Positions 45,031 through 54,321 of a stretch of 64,000 nt of DNA are shown here, piece by piece (within the stretch, counting starts at the first letter, position 1; the number at the start of each line of letters is the position of its first letter). Position numbers and translations under genes: made by a program. The stretch covers positions 1-64,000 of the forward strand of contig NZ_PDIZ01000003.1 in assembly GCF_002563635.1 (NCBI RefSeq). Direction: 5' to 3'. Source of the DNA: Bacillus sp. es.036. GTDB taxonomy: Bacteria > Bacillota > Bacilli > Bacillales > Guptibacillaceae. The notes under the pieces are model-generated. The model was not told the origin of the DNA, made no database searches, and saw only the letters and a program-made list of their open reading frames with translations.

Positions 45031-45975
45031 ATGATCGAAATCGAAAAGCCAAAAATTGAAGCGGTAGCTATCAACGAGGATGCTAAATACGGAAAGTTTG
45101 TTGTAGAACCATTAGAGCGTGGTTATGGAACTACCCTGGGTAATTCCCTTCGTCGTATCCTGTTATCTTCACTACCTGGTGCTGCTGTTACATCTGTACA
45201 AATTGAAGGAGTACTCCACGAGTTCTCTACGATTGAAGGCGTACATGAAGATGTAACAACTGTCATTCTTAATCTTAAGAAATTGGCTATGAAAGTTTAC
45301 TCTGAAGAAGAGAAAACATTAGTAGTTGATGTGCAAGGCCCAGGTACGGTAACAGCTGGAGATATTACTCATGACAGCGACGTGGAGATCTTAAACCCTG
45401 ACCTTCATATTGCTACCCTTTCTGCAAATGCACGTTTCCAAATGCGAGTTACTGCAATTCGCGGAAGAGGCTATGTACAAGCGGAAGGAAACAAAAATGA
45501 TGAACAGCCAATCGGTGTGATTCCGGTTGACTCGATCTTCACTCCTGTTTCTCGTGTTAACTACCAGGTTGAAAACACTCGCGTTGGCCAGGTAACTAAT
45601 TATGACAAACTAACCCTTGATGTTTGGACAGATGGAAGCATTCGTCCTGAAGAAGCTGTTTCGCTAGGTGCAAAGATTTTAAATGAGCATTTAAACATCT
45701 TTGTGGGCTTAACAGATCAGGCACAAAATGCTGAAATCATGGTCGAAAAAGAAGAGGATCAAAAAGAGAAAGTGCTTGAGATGACTATCGAAGAGCTCGA
45801 TCTCTCAGTTCGTTCATATAACTGCCTGAAGCGTGCTGGCATTAATACTGTTCAAGAACTAACTCAGAAGTCTGAAGAAGACATGATGAAAGTTCGTAAC
45901 CTTGGACGTAAATCACTTGAAGAGGTACAAGAGAAGCTTGAAGAGCTTGGACTTGGACTTCGTAACGAAGAATAG
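45031..45975 (+). CDS. rpoA: RNA polymerase alpha subunit
   Basis: Alpha dimerizes to seed polymerase assembly. The 314-residue protein has the N-terminal domain (1-228, with [20 protein letters not shown]), a flexible linker rich in Glu and Lys (about 229-245) and the C-terminal domain ([19 protein letters not shown]) that contacts UP elements and activators. GAAGGAGGG precedes ATG 45031. A long structured gap separates it from rpsK. Confidence 0.97.
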   Translation: MIEIEKPKIEAVAINEDAKYGKFVVEPLERGYGTTLGNSLRRILLSSLPGAAVTSVQIEGVLHEFSTIEGVHEDVTTVILNLKKLAMKVYSEEEKTLVVDVQGPGTVTAGDITHDSDVEILNPDLHIATLSANARFQMRVTAIRGRGYVQAEGNKNDEQPIGVIPVDSIFTPVSRVNYQVENTRVGQVTNYDKLTLDVWTDGSIRPEEAVSLGAKILNEHLNIFVGLTDQAQNAEIMVEKEEDQKEKVLEMTIEELDLSVRSYNCLKRAGINTVQELTQKSEEDMMKVRNLGRKSLEEVQEKLEELGLGLRNEE

Positions 45976-46021
45976 ATATTTAAGTTGTTGATTTTATAAA
46001 CAACAAAGGAGGGAATACTTC

Positions 46022-46384
46022 ATGGCATACCAAAAGTTAGGTCGTACGAGTGATACGCGTAAAGCGCTATTCCGTGACCTTGTTACAGATTTGATCATCA
46101 ATGAACGTATTGAAACGACAGAATCGAAGGCGAAAGAGCTTCGTTCTTTCATCGACAAAATGATTACGCTTGGTAAACGCGGGGATCTTCACGCACGTCG
46201 TCAAGCAGCTTCTTTCATCCGTAACGAAGTAGCGGATCAAGAAAGCGGTCAAGATGCAGTTCAAAAGCTATTCAGCGATATCGCTCCTCGTTATGCAGAG
46301 CGTCAAGGCGGTTACTCTCGTATCCGTAAACTTGGACCACGCCGCGGTGACGGTGCTGAAATGGTTATCATCGAGCTAGTATAA
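46022..46384 (+). CDS. rplQ: 50S ribosomal protein L17
   Basis: L17 lies by the tunnel exit. The 120-residue protein starts [20 protein letters not shown] and ends [27 protein letters not shown] precedes ATG 46022. It is the last gene of the large ribosomal run; several terminators follow. Confidence 0.97.
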   Translation: MAYQKLGRTSDTRKALFRDLVTDLIINERIETTESKAKELRSFIDKMITLGKRGDLHARRQAASFIRNEVADQESGQDAVQKLFSDIAPRYAERQGGYSRIRKLGPRRGDGAEMVIIELV

Positions 46385-46385
46385 G

Positions 46386-46462
46386 ACGCACTTGATTAAA
46401 AGGGCGGGACAGGATCTCGACATTGGATACTGATTCTATGCCCTTTTTTCGTGCGTTTTTTT
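46386..46462 (+). terminator. Nested terminator after rplQ
   Basis: ACGCAC (46386-46391) pairs with GTGCGT (46451-46456), and inside it AAAAGGGC (46398-46405) pairs with GCCCTTTT (46440-46447). Both arms are followed by T runs. AAACGCAC at 46467-46474 can pair with GTGCGTTT as an alternative. Confidence 0.75.
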
Positions 46463-46509
46463 GTTTAAACGCACATCTTCAAGTGGTTGCATGCTGCTAG
46501 CCATTAAAG

Positions 46510-46537
46510 AAAGCCTGGCAGATGCCGGGCTTTTTTT
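46510..46537 (+). terminator. Second terminator after rplQ
   Basis: AAGCCTGGCA (46511-46520) and TGCCGGGCTT (46523-46532) form a tight hairpin with TTTTTTT after it. Confidence 0.9.
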
Positions 46538-46594
46538 ATAGGATTAAGCATTTCTAGAGGCGTTGCCACGATCGATATGCTGATAGGAAAAAGT

Positions 46595-46620
46595 GGCGGT
46601 TTTGCTGCCCGCCTTTTTTT
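46595..46620 (+). terminator. Third terminator-like hairpin before ecfA1
   Basis: GGCGG (46595-46599) pairs with CCGCC (46609-46613), followed by seven T. No clear promoter for ecfA1 could be seen between this and the gene. Confidence 0.6.
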
Positions 46621-46684
46621 CGCACCAGTATCATGTATCTGAGGCGATGACCGCTTGAATTTAGCAGAGGTAGGAGGAACGAGT

Positions 46685-47524
46685 ATGGAAGAACTTATCA
46701 CCGTTCAAGGTGTATCCTTTCGATATCACGAAGATCAACCCCACGTGTTGCGTAACGTGTCTCTCTCCGTTTATAAGGGTGAATGGTTAGCCATTGTAGG
46801 ACACAATGGGTCAGGGAAGTCTACACTTGCCAAACTTTTAAATGGTTTGCAACTTCCTGAGCAAGGTGATGTTCTCGTTGAAGGGTACAATAGCCGAGAT
46901 GAGGAAAGCATTTGGGAGATTAGAAGAAGAGTAGGGATCGTTTTTCAGAATCCAGATAATCAGTTTGTCGGAACTTCCGTTCGGGATGATGTTGCATTTG
47001 GACTTGAGAATAGTGGGATAGCTAGAGAACTAATGTTAGAGCGCATCAGTGAGAGCGTTCAGAAGGTCCGAATGGAAGATTACCTTGACCAGGAGCCACA
47101 TCGTCTTTCTGGTGGACAAAAACAGCGTGTAGCCATTGCTGGCATTATTGCACTAAGGCCTTCGATTGTTATTTTAGATGAGGCAACATCAATGCTTGAT
47201 CCAGCTGGACGTAAAGAAGTGTTGCAGACGATGCGTAAGTTGAAAGAAGAAGAAGGCATGACTGTTATCTCAATTACCCATGATCTTGAAGAAGCGGCAC
47301 AGGCCGATCGCCTTGTAGTAATGAATGCAGGTGAAGTTATTGACGAGGGACTTCCTGTGGAAGTTTTTAAAAAAGGGGACATGCTCGAGCAAATCGGTTT
47401 AGATCTACCGTTTCCACTACAGGTGCAGCGAGCACTTAGTGAGAAAGGATACGATTTCTCAAGGCTTACTTTATCTCAGGAGGAACTGGTGAACGAGCTA
47501 TGGACATTACAATCAAAGAATTAG
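46685..47524 (+). CDS. ecfA1: Energy-coupling factor transporter ATPase EcfA1
   Basis: EcfA1 is one of two ABC ATPases that power ECF vitamin transporters. From ATG 46685 (after AGGAGG) it has 279 residues. Walker A is GHNGSGKST, the Q-loop is VFQNPDNQ, the signature is LSGGQKQR, and Walker B is VILDEAT. The C-terminal tail is characteristic of EcfA dimerization. A frame open from 46655 is rejected as the start. It overlaps ecfA2 by 25 nt. S-components are not in this window, so this is the shared group II module. Confidence 0.95.
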   Translation: MEELITVQGVSFRYHEDQPHVLRNVSLSVYKGEWLAIVGHNGSGKSTLAKLLNGLQLPEQGDVLVEGYNSRDEESIWEIRRRVGIVFQNPDNQFVGTSVRDDVAFGLENSGIARELMLERISESVQKVRMEDYLDQEPHRLSGGQKQRVAIAGIIALRPSIVILDEATSMLDPAGRKEVLQTMRKLKEEEGMTVISITHDLEEAAQADRLVVMNAGEVIDEGLPVEVFKKGDMLEQIGLDLPFPLQVQRALSEKGYDFSRLTLSQEELVNELWTLQSKN

Positions 47525-48372
47525 AGCATTCGTACAGTAAAGGAACACCATTTGAACGAAAAGCTCTTTCAAATATTAATTTATCGATTCCATCAGGCAC
47601 GTTTCAAACGATTATTGGTCACACTGGTTCGGGAAAGTCGACGTTAATTCAGCATTTAAATGGACTTCTAAAACCAACGCGAGGAAGTATTCAAATTGGT
47701 GAGTTTTTCATACAAGCTGGTGTAAAAGAGAAACGGTTAAAAGCACTGAGAAAACATGTAGGGATAGTTTTTCAATATCCAGAGCATCAGCTATTTGAAG
47801 AAACCATTGAAAAAGACATTATTTTTGGGCCGCTTAACTTTGGTGTTTCAGAAGAAGAAGCAAAGAAGCGTGCAACAAGACTAATTCATCAAGTGGGACT
47901 TGATGAATCTTATCTTAGTCGCTCTCCCTTTGATTTAAGTGGGGGGCAAATGAGACGGGTTGCTATCGCTGGGGTACTAGCCATGAAGCCATCCATTCTT
48001 ATATTGGATGAGCCAACCGCTGGCCTTGATCCTCGCGGTAGACGTGAAATTATGGATCTTTTTTATCGTCTACATGAAGAAGAGGGATTAACGACGATTC
48101 TTGTCACTCATAGCATGGAAGATGCAGCGCGTTTTTCGGATGACATTTTAATTATGGAAAAGGGTGGCATCGCCCTGCAAGGTGGGCCAGAGAAAATTTT
48201 TTCAAATCCTGAAGCTTTAAAAAAACTAAGCCTTGATGTCCCAGAAACGGTACAGTTCATTCATCGCCTGGAAGAGCGCTTTACTAAAAATCTTCCTCAC
48301 AGTGTTTTTACACTTGATGCAGCGGTAGATGCAGCGTTATCGATTTTGCAGAAGGGAGAGGAGGATTCCTAA
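47500..48372 (+). CDS. ecfA2: Energy-coupling factor transporter ATPase EcfA2
   Basis: EcfA2 pairs with EcfA1 in the ECF ATPase dimer. The 290-residue protein has Walker [11 protein letters not shown]-loop VFQYPEHQ, signature LSGGQMRR and Walker [11 protein letters not shown]. It starts at ATG 47500 inside the ecfA1 tail and its stop overlaps the ecfT start by one base, so all three subunits are translationally coupled. Confidence 0.95.
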   Translation: MDITIKELEHSYSKGTPFERKALSNINLSIPSGTFQTIIGHTGSGKSTLIQHLNGLLKPTRGSIQIGEFFIQAGVKEKRLKALRKHVGIVFQYPEHQLFEETIEKDIIFGPLNFGVSEEEAKKRATRLIHQVGLDESYLSRSPFDLSGGQMRRVAIAGVLAMKPSILILDEPTAGLDPRGRREIMDLFYRLHEEEGLTTILVTHSMEDAARFSDDILIMEKGGIALQGGPEKIFSNPEALKKLSLDVPETVQFIHRLEERFTKNLPHSVFTLDAAVDAALSILQKGEEDS

Positions 48373-49166
48373 TGCAAAATATCATTATTGGACAATACGT
48401 TCCGGGACAATCCTTTATTCATAAACTTGATCCGAGAGCTAAGCTTTTAACTGCGTTTCTTTTTGTCATTATCGTCTTTTTAGCGAACAATTGGATTACC
48501 TATGCTTTGCTTGGTGCTTTTACCTTACTGGCGATTTTTGTCTCTCGACTACCTCTTCGCTATATTTATAATGGTCTTAAGCCCATTTTGCTCGTTATCA
48601 TCCTCACGTTTCTCCTACATGTATTTTTAACGAAGGAAGGGCCCTTGCTGTTTGATTGGGGATTTCTTGAAGTATATGAAGGTGGAGTGAAGCAGGGGGT
48701 TTTTATCTCGCTTCGTTTATTGTTTTTAATTATGATTACTTCTCTCTTAACGCTAACTACGACACCAATTGATATTACGGTAGGGATTGAAACGTTGCTT
48801 GGCCCAATGAAAAAAGTGGGCTTACCAGTTCATGAATTTGCGCTGATGATGTCGATCGCCCTTAGGTTTATACCTACCCTTCTGGAAGAGACAGAGAAAA
48901 TCATGAAAGCTCAATCTGCCCGTGGTGCCCAATTCTCAAGCGGTCCGATTAAAGAACGTTTGAAAAGCATCGTGCCACTTCTTGTACCACTCTTTGTTAG
49001 TGCGTTTAAACGAGCAGAAGATCTTGCTATGGCGATGGAAGCGAGAGGTTACCGCGGCGGAGAAGGTAGAACGAGCATACGTTTACTAAAATGGTCTGGA
49101 AAAGATACTACCCTATTTGTGATTCTTCTCCTGCTCTGTATTAGTTTACTACTGCTAAGAAGTTAG
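48372..49166 (+). CDS. ecfT: Energy-coupling factor transmembrane protein EcfT
   Basis: EcfT is the membrane scaffold linking the ATPases to exchangeable S-components. The 264-residue protein has about five to six hydrophobic segments and two cytosolic coupling helices marked by ARG motifs: AQSARGAQF and [10 protein letters not shown]. It starts [22 protein letters not shown]. It overlaps ecfA2 by one base and lies 13 nt before truA. Confidence 0.95.
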   Translation: MQNIIIGQYVPGQSFIHKLDPRAKLLTAFLFVIIVFLANNWITYALLGAFTLLAIFVSRLPLRYIYNGLKPILLVIILTFLLHVFLTKEGPLLFDWGFLEVYEGGVKQGVFISLRLLFLIMITSLLTLTTTPIDITVGIETLLGPMKKVGLPVHEFALMMSIALRFIPTLLEETEKIMKAQSARGAQFSSGPIKERLKSIVPLLVPLFVSAFKRAEDLAMAMEARGYRGGEGRTSIRLLKWSGKDTTLFVILLLLCISLLLLRS

Positions 49167-49179
49167 GGGAGAATGTGTG

Positions 49180-49920
49180 ATGCAACGTATAAAAATGACG
49201 CTCACTTACGATGGGACGGCTTTTAATGGTTATCAGGTGCAACCAAATGGACGCACAGTGCAGGAGGAACTGCAGCGTGCCTTAAAGCAAATGCACAAAG
49301 GTGAAGCTGTCCAGGTTACGGGGTCTGGAAGAACAGACGCACGGGTGCATGCATTTGGTCAGGTGATCCATTTTGATACAACACTATCGATTCCTCTTGA
49401 AAATTGGACGAAAGCGTTAAATGCGCAGCTTCCTGATGACGTGAGGGTTTTACATTCAGAAGCTGTATCAAGTGATTTTCATGCTAGATATGACGTTGTT
49501 CGAAAAACCTACCAGTATCGGGTGCACAATCGTGCAGCGGTTGACGTTTTTAGAAGAAACTATGCTGTGCATGAGCCACAGACGCTTGATATCATGGAAA
49601 TGAAGCGTGCAGCTACTTATCTTAGTGGTGAGCATGACTTCACATCTTTTTGTGCCAGTAAGACAGATGTGAAGAATAAAGTAAGGACTATCTATCGAAT
49701 TGAGATTGAGCAAGTGCAAGATGAACTTGTTTTTACGTTCGAAGGGAGCGGCTTTCTATATAATATGGTCCGCATACTAATGGGCACGTTGTTTGAGGTT
49801 GGAAAAGGGCGCCGTTCAGCTGATGACATTCCGATAATCCTAGAAGCAAAGGATCGAAACAAGGCAGGAAAAACGGCTCCTCCACATGGACTCTATTTAT
49901 GGAAAGTCTCGTATTCTTAA
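49180..49920 (+). CDS. truA: tRNA pseudouridine synthase TruA
   Basis: TruA makes pseudouridine at positions 38-40 of tRNA anticodon stems. From ATG 49180 the protein has 246 residues; AGGGGAGA lies 9 nt upstream, and an in-frame GTG at 49177 is less likely. The catalytic Asp is D53 in GSGRTDARVHA. Other conserved parts are KTYQYRV, FTSFCASK and FLYNMVRILMG. The gene lies directly after the ECF module, as in other Bacilli. Confidence 0.95.
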   Translation: MQRIKMTLTYDGTAFNGYQVQPNGRTVQEELQRALKQMHKGEAVQVTGSGRTDARVHAFGQVIHFDTTLSIPLENWTKALNAQLPDDVRVLHSEAVSSDFHARYDVVRKTYQYRVHNRAAVDVFRRNYAVHEPQTLDIMEMKRAATYLSGEHDFTSFCASKTDVKNKVRTIYRIEIEQVQDELVFTFEGSGFLYNMVRILMGTLFEVGKGRRSADDIPIILEAKDRNKAGKTAPPHGLYLWKVSYS

Positions 49921-49945
49921 AAAACGAAAGAAAGTTCTCAAACAC

Positions 49946-49974
49946 TTGACATTTGTCTCCCAATATTATAAGAT
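49946..49974 (+). promoter_or_regulatory. Promoter for rplM-rpsI
   Basis: Perfect TTGACA (49946-49951), a 17-nt spacer and TAAGAT (49969-49974). Confidence 0.65.
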
Positions 49975-49989
49975 ATTCTTTGGTATTTC

Positions 49990-50050
49990 TACATCCACTT
50001 GCCCCGGATTTAGAAATCTGACTGACAACTGACAATGAATATTCTGTGGT
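49990..50050 (+). ncRNA. Putative L13 ribosomal protein leader
   Basis: Between the promoter and rplM, CCAC (about 49994) can close on GTGG (about 50047) around a GATTT-AG-AAATC hairpin. Position and size fit the L13 leader family known upstream of rplM in Firmicutes; the family consensus was not checked. Confidence 0.5.
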
Positions 50051-50091
50051 AGTTTTTAAAATAAATTGGATTGATTTTAGGAGGGAAACTC

Positions 50092-50529
50092 ATGCGTACA
50101 ACATTTATGGCTAAAGGCCACGAAGTCGAGCGCAAATGGTACATCGTTGATGCTGAAGGTCAAACACTTGGCCGTCTTGCTAGTGAAGTAGCAGCGATCC
50201 TACGCGGTAAAAATAAAGTAACTTTCACACCTCACGTTGACACTGGTGATCATGTGATCATCCTTAACGCTGAGAAAATTGAACTAACTGGTAACAAACT
50301 TAATGACAAGATGTATTACCGTCATAGTGGACACCCAGGTGGTTTAAAATCAAGAAATGCTCTAGAAATGCGTACTAACCGTTCAGAGCAAATGCTTGAA
50401 CTTGCAATCAAAGGTATGCTTCCAAAGAACAGCCTTGGTCGCCAAATGATTAAAAAGCTTCATGTATTCGCTGGTAGCGAGCACAATCACCAGGCACAAC
50501 AGCCTGAAAAATACGAACTAAGAGGTTAA
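50092..50529 (+). CDS. rplM: 50S ribosomal protein L13
   Basis: L13 is an early 50S assembly protein. From ATG 50092 (AGGAGGG upstream) it has 145 residues, starting [20 protein letters not shown] and carrying [19 protein letters not shown] frame open from 50071 overlaps the SD. It is followed by rpsI after 19 nt. Confidence 0.97.
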   Translation: MRTTFMAKGHEVERKWYIVDAEGQTLGRLASEVAAILRGKNKVTFTPHVDTGDHVIILNAEKIELTGNKLNDKMYYRHSGHPGGLKSRNALEMRTNRSEQMLELAIKGMLPKNSLGRQMIKKLHVFAGSEHNHQAQQPEKYELRG

Positions 50530-50548
50530 TTAAAAGGAGGGAATCAAC

Positions 50549-50941
50549 TTGGCACAAGTACAATACAACGGCACTGGCCGACGTAAACACTCTGTAGCAC
50601 GCGTACGTTTACTTCCTGGTAACGGACGTATGGTTATTAACAACCGTGAGATCGACGACTATTTCGATCTTGAAACACTAAAGCTTATCTCTAAGCAACC
50701 ACTAGTTGAAACTGGCACTGAAGGCACTTACGATATTTTCGTAAATGTTAGCGGTGGTGGATTCACTGGACAAGCAGGCGCGATCCGTCACGGTATCGCT
50801 CGTGCACTTCTTCAAGCTGATCCGGAATCACGCGCAACACTTAAGAGCGCTGGCTTCCTAACTCGTGATGCTCGTATGAAAGAACGTAAAAAATACGGTC
50901 TTAAAGCAGCACGTCGTGCACCTCAGTTCTCAAAACGTTAA
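50549..50941 (+). CDS. rpsI: 30S ribosomal protein S9
   Basis: S9's C-terminal tail contacts P-site tRNA. The start is TTG 50549, 7 nt after AAAGGAGGG, giving 130 residues. The signature [19 protein letters not shown] and the tail RRAPQFSKR are intact. A strong terminator follows. Confidence 0.97.
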   Translation: MAQVQYNGTGRRKHSVARVRLLPGNGRMVINNREIDDYFDLETLKLISKQPLVETGTEGTYDIFVNVSGGGFTGQAGAIRHGIARALLQADPESRATLKSAGFLTRDARMKERKKYGLKAARRAPQFSKR

Positions 50942-50953
50942 TTTGTTTTATTC

Positions 50954-50985
50954 AAAACCTCTGGCTTCTAGCCAGAGGTTTTTTT
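50954..50985 (+). terminator. Terminator after rpsI
   Basis: AAAACCTCTGGC (50954-50965) pairs with GCCAGAGGTTTT (50971-50982) and continues into T residues. Confidence 0.92.
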
Positions 50986-51111
50986 ATGTTCTGCTTTATA
51001 CATTGAGATTGGCGACATCCCTAAGACTGAAGGAATTACCAGTTCACATATCGCATACTCCATGACGCTTGAGTGAAACTAAAAACAAAACGAGTCGAGA
51101 GGATGGGTGAG

Positions 51112-51549
51112 ATGGACAATGTGATTACCGTATTTAAAGAACGTCAGCGTCATAAGCGCCTTGAATTCGAACGGAGGGTTTTAATCGAAATATCTCTGAA
51201 AGAGTTATCTGATAACATTAGAGATATGTTTTCTCCATTTTTCTCTGAGGCTATTCTCTACAAAGGGGATGTCGAAAATGTTTGTATGGATATCGCGATC
51301 GAAGCCTATTTACTTGGCGCAGAGTATAGTAAATTTTCGTATTATGGAGAACCGATGTCAGTGGTGCATAAGCGTTGTTTTAAATTGGAGAAAGCGCTTA
51401 TAGAGGCTCTCTTTGATTATTGGCTTTTTTGGAAAACGTCAGCTGTTTATGAAGAGTCCTTACAAATTACGTGTGATGTATTTGTTTCGAATTGGTGGAA
51501 AGCGGGTTGTGAAAAAGGAATGATGAGACGTCGTCTTCGCTTGCAATAA
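51112..51549 (+). CDS. ybaK: YbaK-like protein (DUF2521)
   Basis: This is an uncharacterized soluble protein of Bacilli. From ATG 51112 (GAGAGGA 8 nt upstream) it has 145 residues. Recognisable parts are IAIEAYLLGAEYSKFSYYGE and EALFDYWLFW, which resemble B. subtilis YbaK. No catalytic motif or membrane segment is visible. It lies between rpsI and the sporulation gene cwlD, its usual place. An alternative start at ATG 51103 would lack a spaced SD. Confidence 0.75.
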   Translation: MDNVITVFKERQRHKRLEFERRVLIEISLKELSDNIRDMFSPFFSEAILYKGDVENVCMDIAIEAYLLGAEYSKFSYYGEPMSVVHKRCFKLEKALIEALFDYWLFWKTSAVYEESLQITCDVFVSNWWKAGCEKGMMRRRLRLQ

Positions 51550-51564
51550 TCCATAAAGTTTGAA

Positions 51565-51593
51565 GACTAATTCTTTCACCTGTCCCATATAGA
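51565..51593 (+). promoter_or_regulatory. Weak SigE-like promoter candidate for cwlD
   Basis: GACTAAT (51565-51571) and CATATAGA (51586-51593) are 14 nt apart and resemble the SigE -35 and -10 in about two thirds of positions. A TGTCC/GGACA inverted repeat surrounds the -10. Confidence 0.25.
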
Positions 51594-51630
51594 TAATGTA
51601 GGACAAAATAAGGGGCGGTGTTGGAAAAGA

Positions 51631-52344
51631 ATGAAGAAGTGGTATAAGCGATTTGGCGTTGCCACTGGTATCATCGTGCTGCTATTTATTATTAATTACA
51701 AATTTGCGATTGATTCTTCATGGGATGCCTGGCATCTACCTTTATCAGGTCAGGTTATTGTGATTGATCCAGGTCACGGGGGCGCTGATGGAGGAGCGGT
51801 AGGTGATAATGTTGTTGAAAAAGACATTGCACTTAAAATATCTCTAAAGCTAAGGGATTATCTTCAGGAAGCAGGAGCACTTGTTATTATGACAAGAGAG
51901 ACGGATACCGATTTAGCATCTGAAGGAACGAAAGGGCTAAGCAATCGAAAAGCTGAAGATTTAAGAAAACGTGTTGAACTTATTAACGAAGGAAGTCATC
52001 ATCTTTTTGTTAGTATTCATTTAAATGCGATTCCATCGTCTCAATGGAGTGGTGCGCAGACTTTTTATAATCCTGTAAATGAAGAAAGCGAGGCATTATC
52101 TCGTTTTATTCAAGATGAAATTAAGCGGAATTTAGAAAATACAAATAGACTAGCGAAGAATATGGACAGTGTCTATTTGCTCCGGGAGGCTGAAATTCCA
52201 GGATCTCTTGTTGAGGTAGGATTCCTTTCAAATCCCTCGGAGAGAGAACTATTGAATACGGATACCTACCAGAACAAAGTAGCCGCTTCAATTTATCAAG
52301 GGATTATTCGCTATGCGACAAACGAGTCAGTGCCAGAAGAATAA
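51631..52344 (+). CDS. cwlD: N-acetylmuramoyl-L-alanine amidase CwlD
   Basis: CwlD is needed, with PdaA, to make muramic delta-lactam in spore cortex peptidoglycan. The 237-residue protein has an N-terminal signal/anchor helix (about 8-26) and an amidase_3 domain: zinc ligands in IDPGHGG, VEKDIAL and VSIHLNA, and the catalytic Glu in LVEVGFLSN. GGGGCGGTG precedes ATG 51631. The last codons form one arm of the downstream terminator. Confidence 0.94.
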   Translation: MKKWYKRFGVATGIIVLLFIINYKFAIDSSWDAWHLPLSGQVIVIDPGHGGADGGAVGDNVVEKDIALKISLKLRDYLQEAGALVIMTRETDTDLASEGTKGLSNRKAEDLRKRVELINEGSHHLFVSIHLNAIPSSQWSGAQTFYNPVNEESEALSRFIQDEIKRNLENTNRLAKNMDSVYLLREAEIPGSLVEVGFLSNPSERELLNTDTYQNKVAASIYQGIIRYATNESVPEE

Positions 52345-52359
52345 GCACTGACTCGTTTT
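52321..52359 (+). terminator. Terminator overlapping the end of cwlD
   Basis: A perfect 13-bp stem (52321-52333 with 52345-52357) encloses the cwlD stop codon in its loop; TTTTAG follows. Confidence 0.85.
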
Positions 52360-52398
52360 AGTATTTAAAGTCCATGAATTTCACGTGAAGCACCGTAG

Positions 52399-52427
52399 TC
52401 AAAACTCTCTGAATGATATGTTATACT
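52399..52427 (+). promoter_or_regulatory. Promoter of salA with flanking inverted repeat
   Basis: An extended -10 (TGT then TATACT at 52422-52427) has a poor -35. A 9-bp inverted repeat (TCTCTGAAT at 52406-52414, ATTCAGAGA at 52442-52450) brackets it. Confidence 0.5.
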
Positions 52428-52463
52428 AGCAATGTAATCGAATTCAGAGAAGGTGGTGCCTCC

Positions 52464-53498
52464 ATGTTAACGAAAGATCAGGTCGTTGAATTACTACAAA
52501 AGGTGCAAGATCCTATTTTACATAAAAGTATCACGATTCGTGATGTGAAAACGAAGGAAGGCTATGTCAGTGTAAAGGTAGCCCTAGCTCAAACAGAATC
52601 GGCTGAGCAAATGAAGGTACAGCAAGAGATTGTGAACACGTTAAAGGATGCTGGAGCGGAATCTGTTGGGTTACGATTTGAACAATTAGCAGACGAAGAA
52701 CTTCCTGAGGGAACATCAGCTAATCCAGATCTTCCTCCACTGCTTTCCCCGGAAAGTAAAACACAATTTATCGCGGTAGCAAGTGGTAAAGGTGGAGTTG
52801 GGAAATCAACGGTTACAGTAAACCTTGCAACGTCACTTGCCCGTCTCGGAAAAAAAGTTGGTATTATTGATGCGGATATTTACGGATTTAGCGTTCCAGA
52901 TATGATGGGGATTGAAACGAGACCAAAAGTAGAAAATGAAAAAATCTATCCCGTTGAGCGTTTTGGCGTTAAAGTCATGTCGATGGCCTTCTTTGTAGAA
53001 GATAATGCTCCTGTTATCTGGCGCGGGCCGATGCTTGGGAAAATGCTAAATAACTTCTTTAGTGAAGTTGATTGGGGAGAATTAGATTACCTTCTACTTG
53101 ATTTACCACCAGGAACAGGTGATGTGGCGCTGGATGTTCATACGATGCTTCCTGCTTCAAAAGAGATCATTGTAACGACACCGCATGCAACGGCTGCTTT
53201 CGTTGCAGCTCGAGCGGGTGCAATGGCGCTTAAGACGAAACATGAAGTCCTTGGCGTCGTGGAAAACATGTCTTATTTTGAAAGTAAAGTCACTGGTGAG
53301 AGAGAGTATGTATTTGGTCAGGGTGGCGGAGATAAGTTAGCTTCAGAATTATCTACTGATATTCTTGGCAGACTTCCTCTCGGGCAACCAGACTTCGATG
53401 AAGCTGAATTTGCTCCTTCTGTTTACCAAGAAGAACATCCGATTGGCATGCAGTACCTCCAAATTGCTAATGAGATTATCAAAAGAACTGCAGAATAA
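52464..53498 (+). CDS. salA: Mrp-family P-loop ATPase SalA
   Basis: In B. subtilis SalA represses scoC and so raises exoprotease production; the wider Mrp/ApbC family carries Fe-S clusters. From ATG 52464 the protein has 344 residues: an N-terminal DUF59 (MIP18-like) domain (about 1-80), then a ParA-like ATPase with the deviant Walker A ASGKGGVGKST and the Mrp signatures DADIYGFSVPDMMG and LLLDLPPGTGD. AAGGTGG lies upstream. The frame open from 52413 reads through the promoter region and is rejected as a start. Confidence 0.93.
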   Translation: MLTKDQVVELLQKVQDPILHKSITIRDVKTKEGYVSVKVALAQTESAEQMKVQQEIVNTLKDAGAESVGLRFEQLADEELPEGTSANPDLPPLLSPESKTQFIAVASGKGGVGKSTVTVNLATSLARLGKKVGIIDADIYGFSVPDMMGIETRPKVENEKIYPVERFGVKVMSMAFFVEDNAPVIWRGPMLGKMLNNFFSEVDWGELDYLLLDLPPGTGDVALDVHTMLPASKEIIVTTPHATAAFVAARAGAMALKTKHEVLGVVENMSYFESKVTGEREYVFGQGGGDKLASELSTDILGRLPLGQPDFDEAEFAPSVYQEEHPIGMQYLQIANEIIKRTAE

Positions 53499-53535
53499 AA
53501 GGAAAGGACGTGCCTTGGGGCATGTCCTTTCCTTT
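53498..53535. terminator. Bidirectional terminator between salA and gerD
   Basis: A 17-bp stem with one wobble mismatch (53498-53514 with 53519-53535) has a TTGG loop. It serves salA on plus and gerD on minus, which converge here. Confidence 0.85.
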
Positions 53536-53542
53536 CGTTTGG

Positions 53543-54172
53543 CTATTCCTGTCCAGAATTTGAGCTTTCTCCATTCTTTGAATCAGAATTACCATTGCCT
53601 TCTTCCTTACCACCACCGGAAGATTTCAGTTGCTCTGACGTAATTCCTGTAAGCATCTCCTGAATCTTTGCTTGGAATAATGGGCTTTCAAAAGTTTCGG
53701 AAATCAAGTCTTTGATTTGTTGGCGAGACTGGTTGCTTTCAAGGAGTTGTAAATAGTGCTTTTCCATGACTGGATCTTGCAACAGATCCATCATCTTTTC
53801 CTGAAAGTCAGGATCATCCATTAGGGATTTGAACAATTCCTTATTCTCTTCCTGAATGTTTTTAGCAAAGTTTTCAACGAAAGTAGGGTCTTTCAACATT
53901 TCTTGCCAGTATGCTTTTCCTTCTTCAGTTGTAAGCACCTTTTGTATGGTTTCTTTCACAAATGGTTGTTCCATAACAAGTTGTTTCTTTATTTCTGCAT
54001 CTGACAGTACTTCTTGAATGGCTTTCTTGCCTTCGTCCGACTTCAGAAGGTCGACAAGCATTTTTTTCGTTTCTTCATAATTGGCTTGAGATCCTTCAGC
54101 AGAACCTGTGGCACATCCTGCAATCAGAAGAATAACGAAGCATAGTGTGAGTAGTTTGAAACGCTGATACAT
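53543..54172 (-). CDS. gerD: Spore germination lipoprotein GerD
   Basis: GerD is an inner-membrane lipoprotein of the spore that clusters germinant receptors into the germinosome. From ATG 54172 it has 209 residues; AAAGGAG is 9 nt upstream. A signal peptide ends in the lipobox LIAGC with C20 as the lipidated residue. The middle is alpha-helical and charged, and the tail is rich in S, G, E and N (GGGKEEGNGNSDSKNGESS). A TTG at 54193 in frame spans the SD and is rejected. Upstream lies a SigG-like promoter. Confidence 0.93.
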   Translation of the reverse strand: MYQRFKLLTLCFVILLIAGCATGSAEGSQANYEETKKMLVDLLKSDEGKKAIQEVLSDAEIKKQLVMEQPFVKETIQKVLTTEEGKAYWQEMLKDPTFVENFAKNIQEENKELFKSLMDDPDFQEKMMDLLQDPVMEKHYLQLLESNQSRQQIKDLISETFESPLFQAKIQEMLTGITSEQLKSSGGGKEEGNGNSDSKNGESSNSGQE

Positions 54173-54204
54173 ATAGATGCGCTCCTTTCTCAAAATCTTA
54201 TTCT

Positions 54205-54233
54205 TAATATTAGGCGAAACTGTGAATTTATAC
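54205..54233 (-). promoter_or_regulatory. SigG-like promoter of gerD
   Basis: On the minus strand GTATA (54233-54229), 17 nt, and AATATTA (54211-54205) match the SigG consensus GHATR-N17/18-CATNHTA except for one base of the -10. gerD is a SigG gene in B. subtilis. Confidence 0.6.
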
Positions 54234-54321
54234 CCGGTGAATAAAGGAAGGGTGGCAATTTAAAAGTGGCATTGGTACAATTCAACATAGAAGCACCATT
54301 AACGTTCACGGGGGTTTGATT

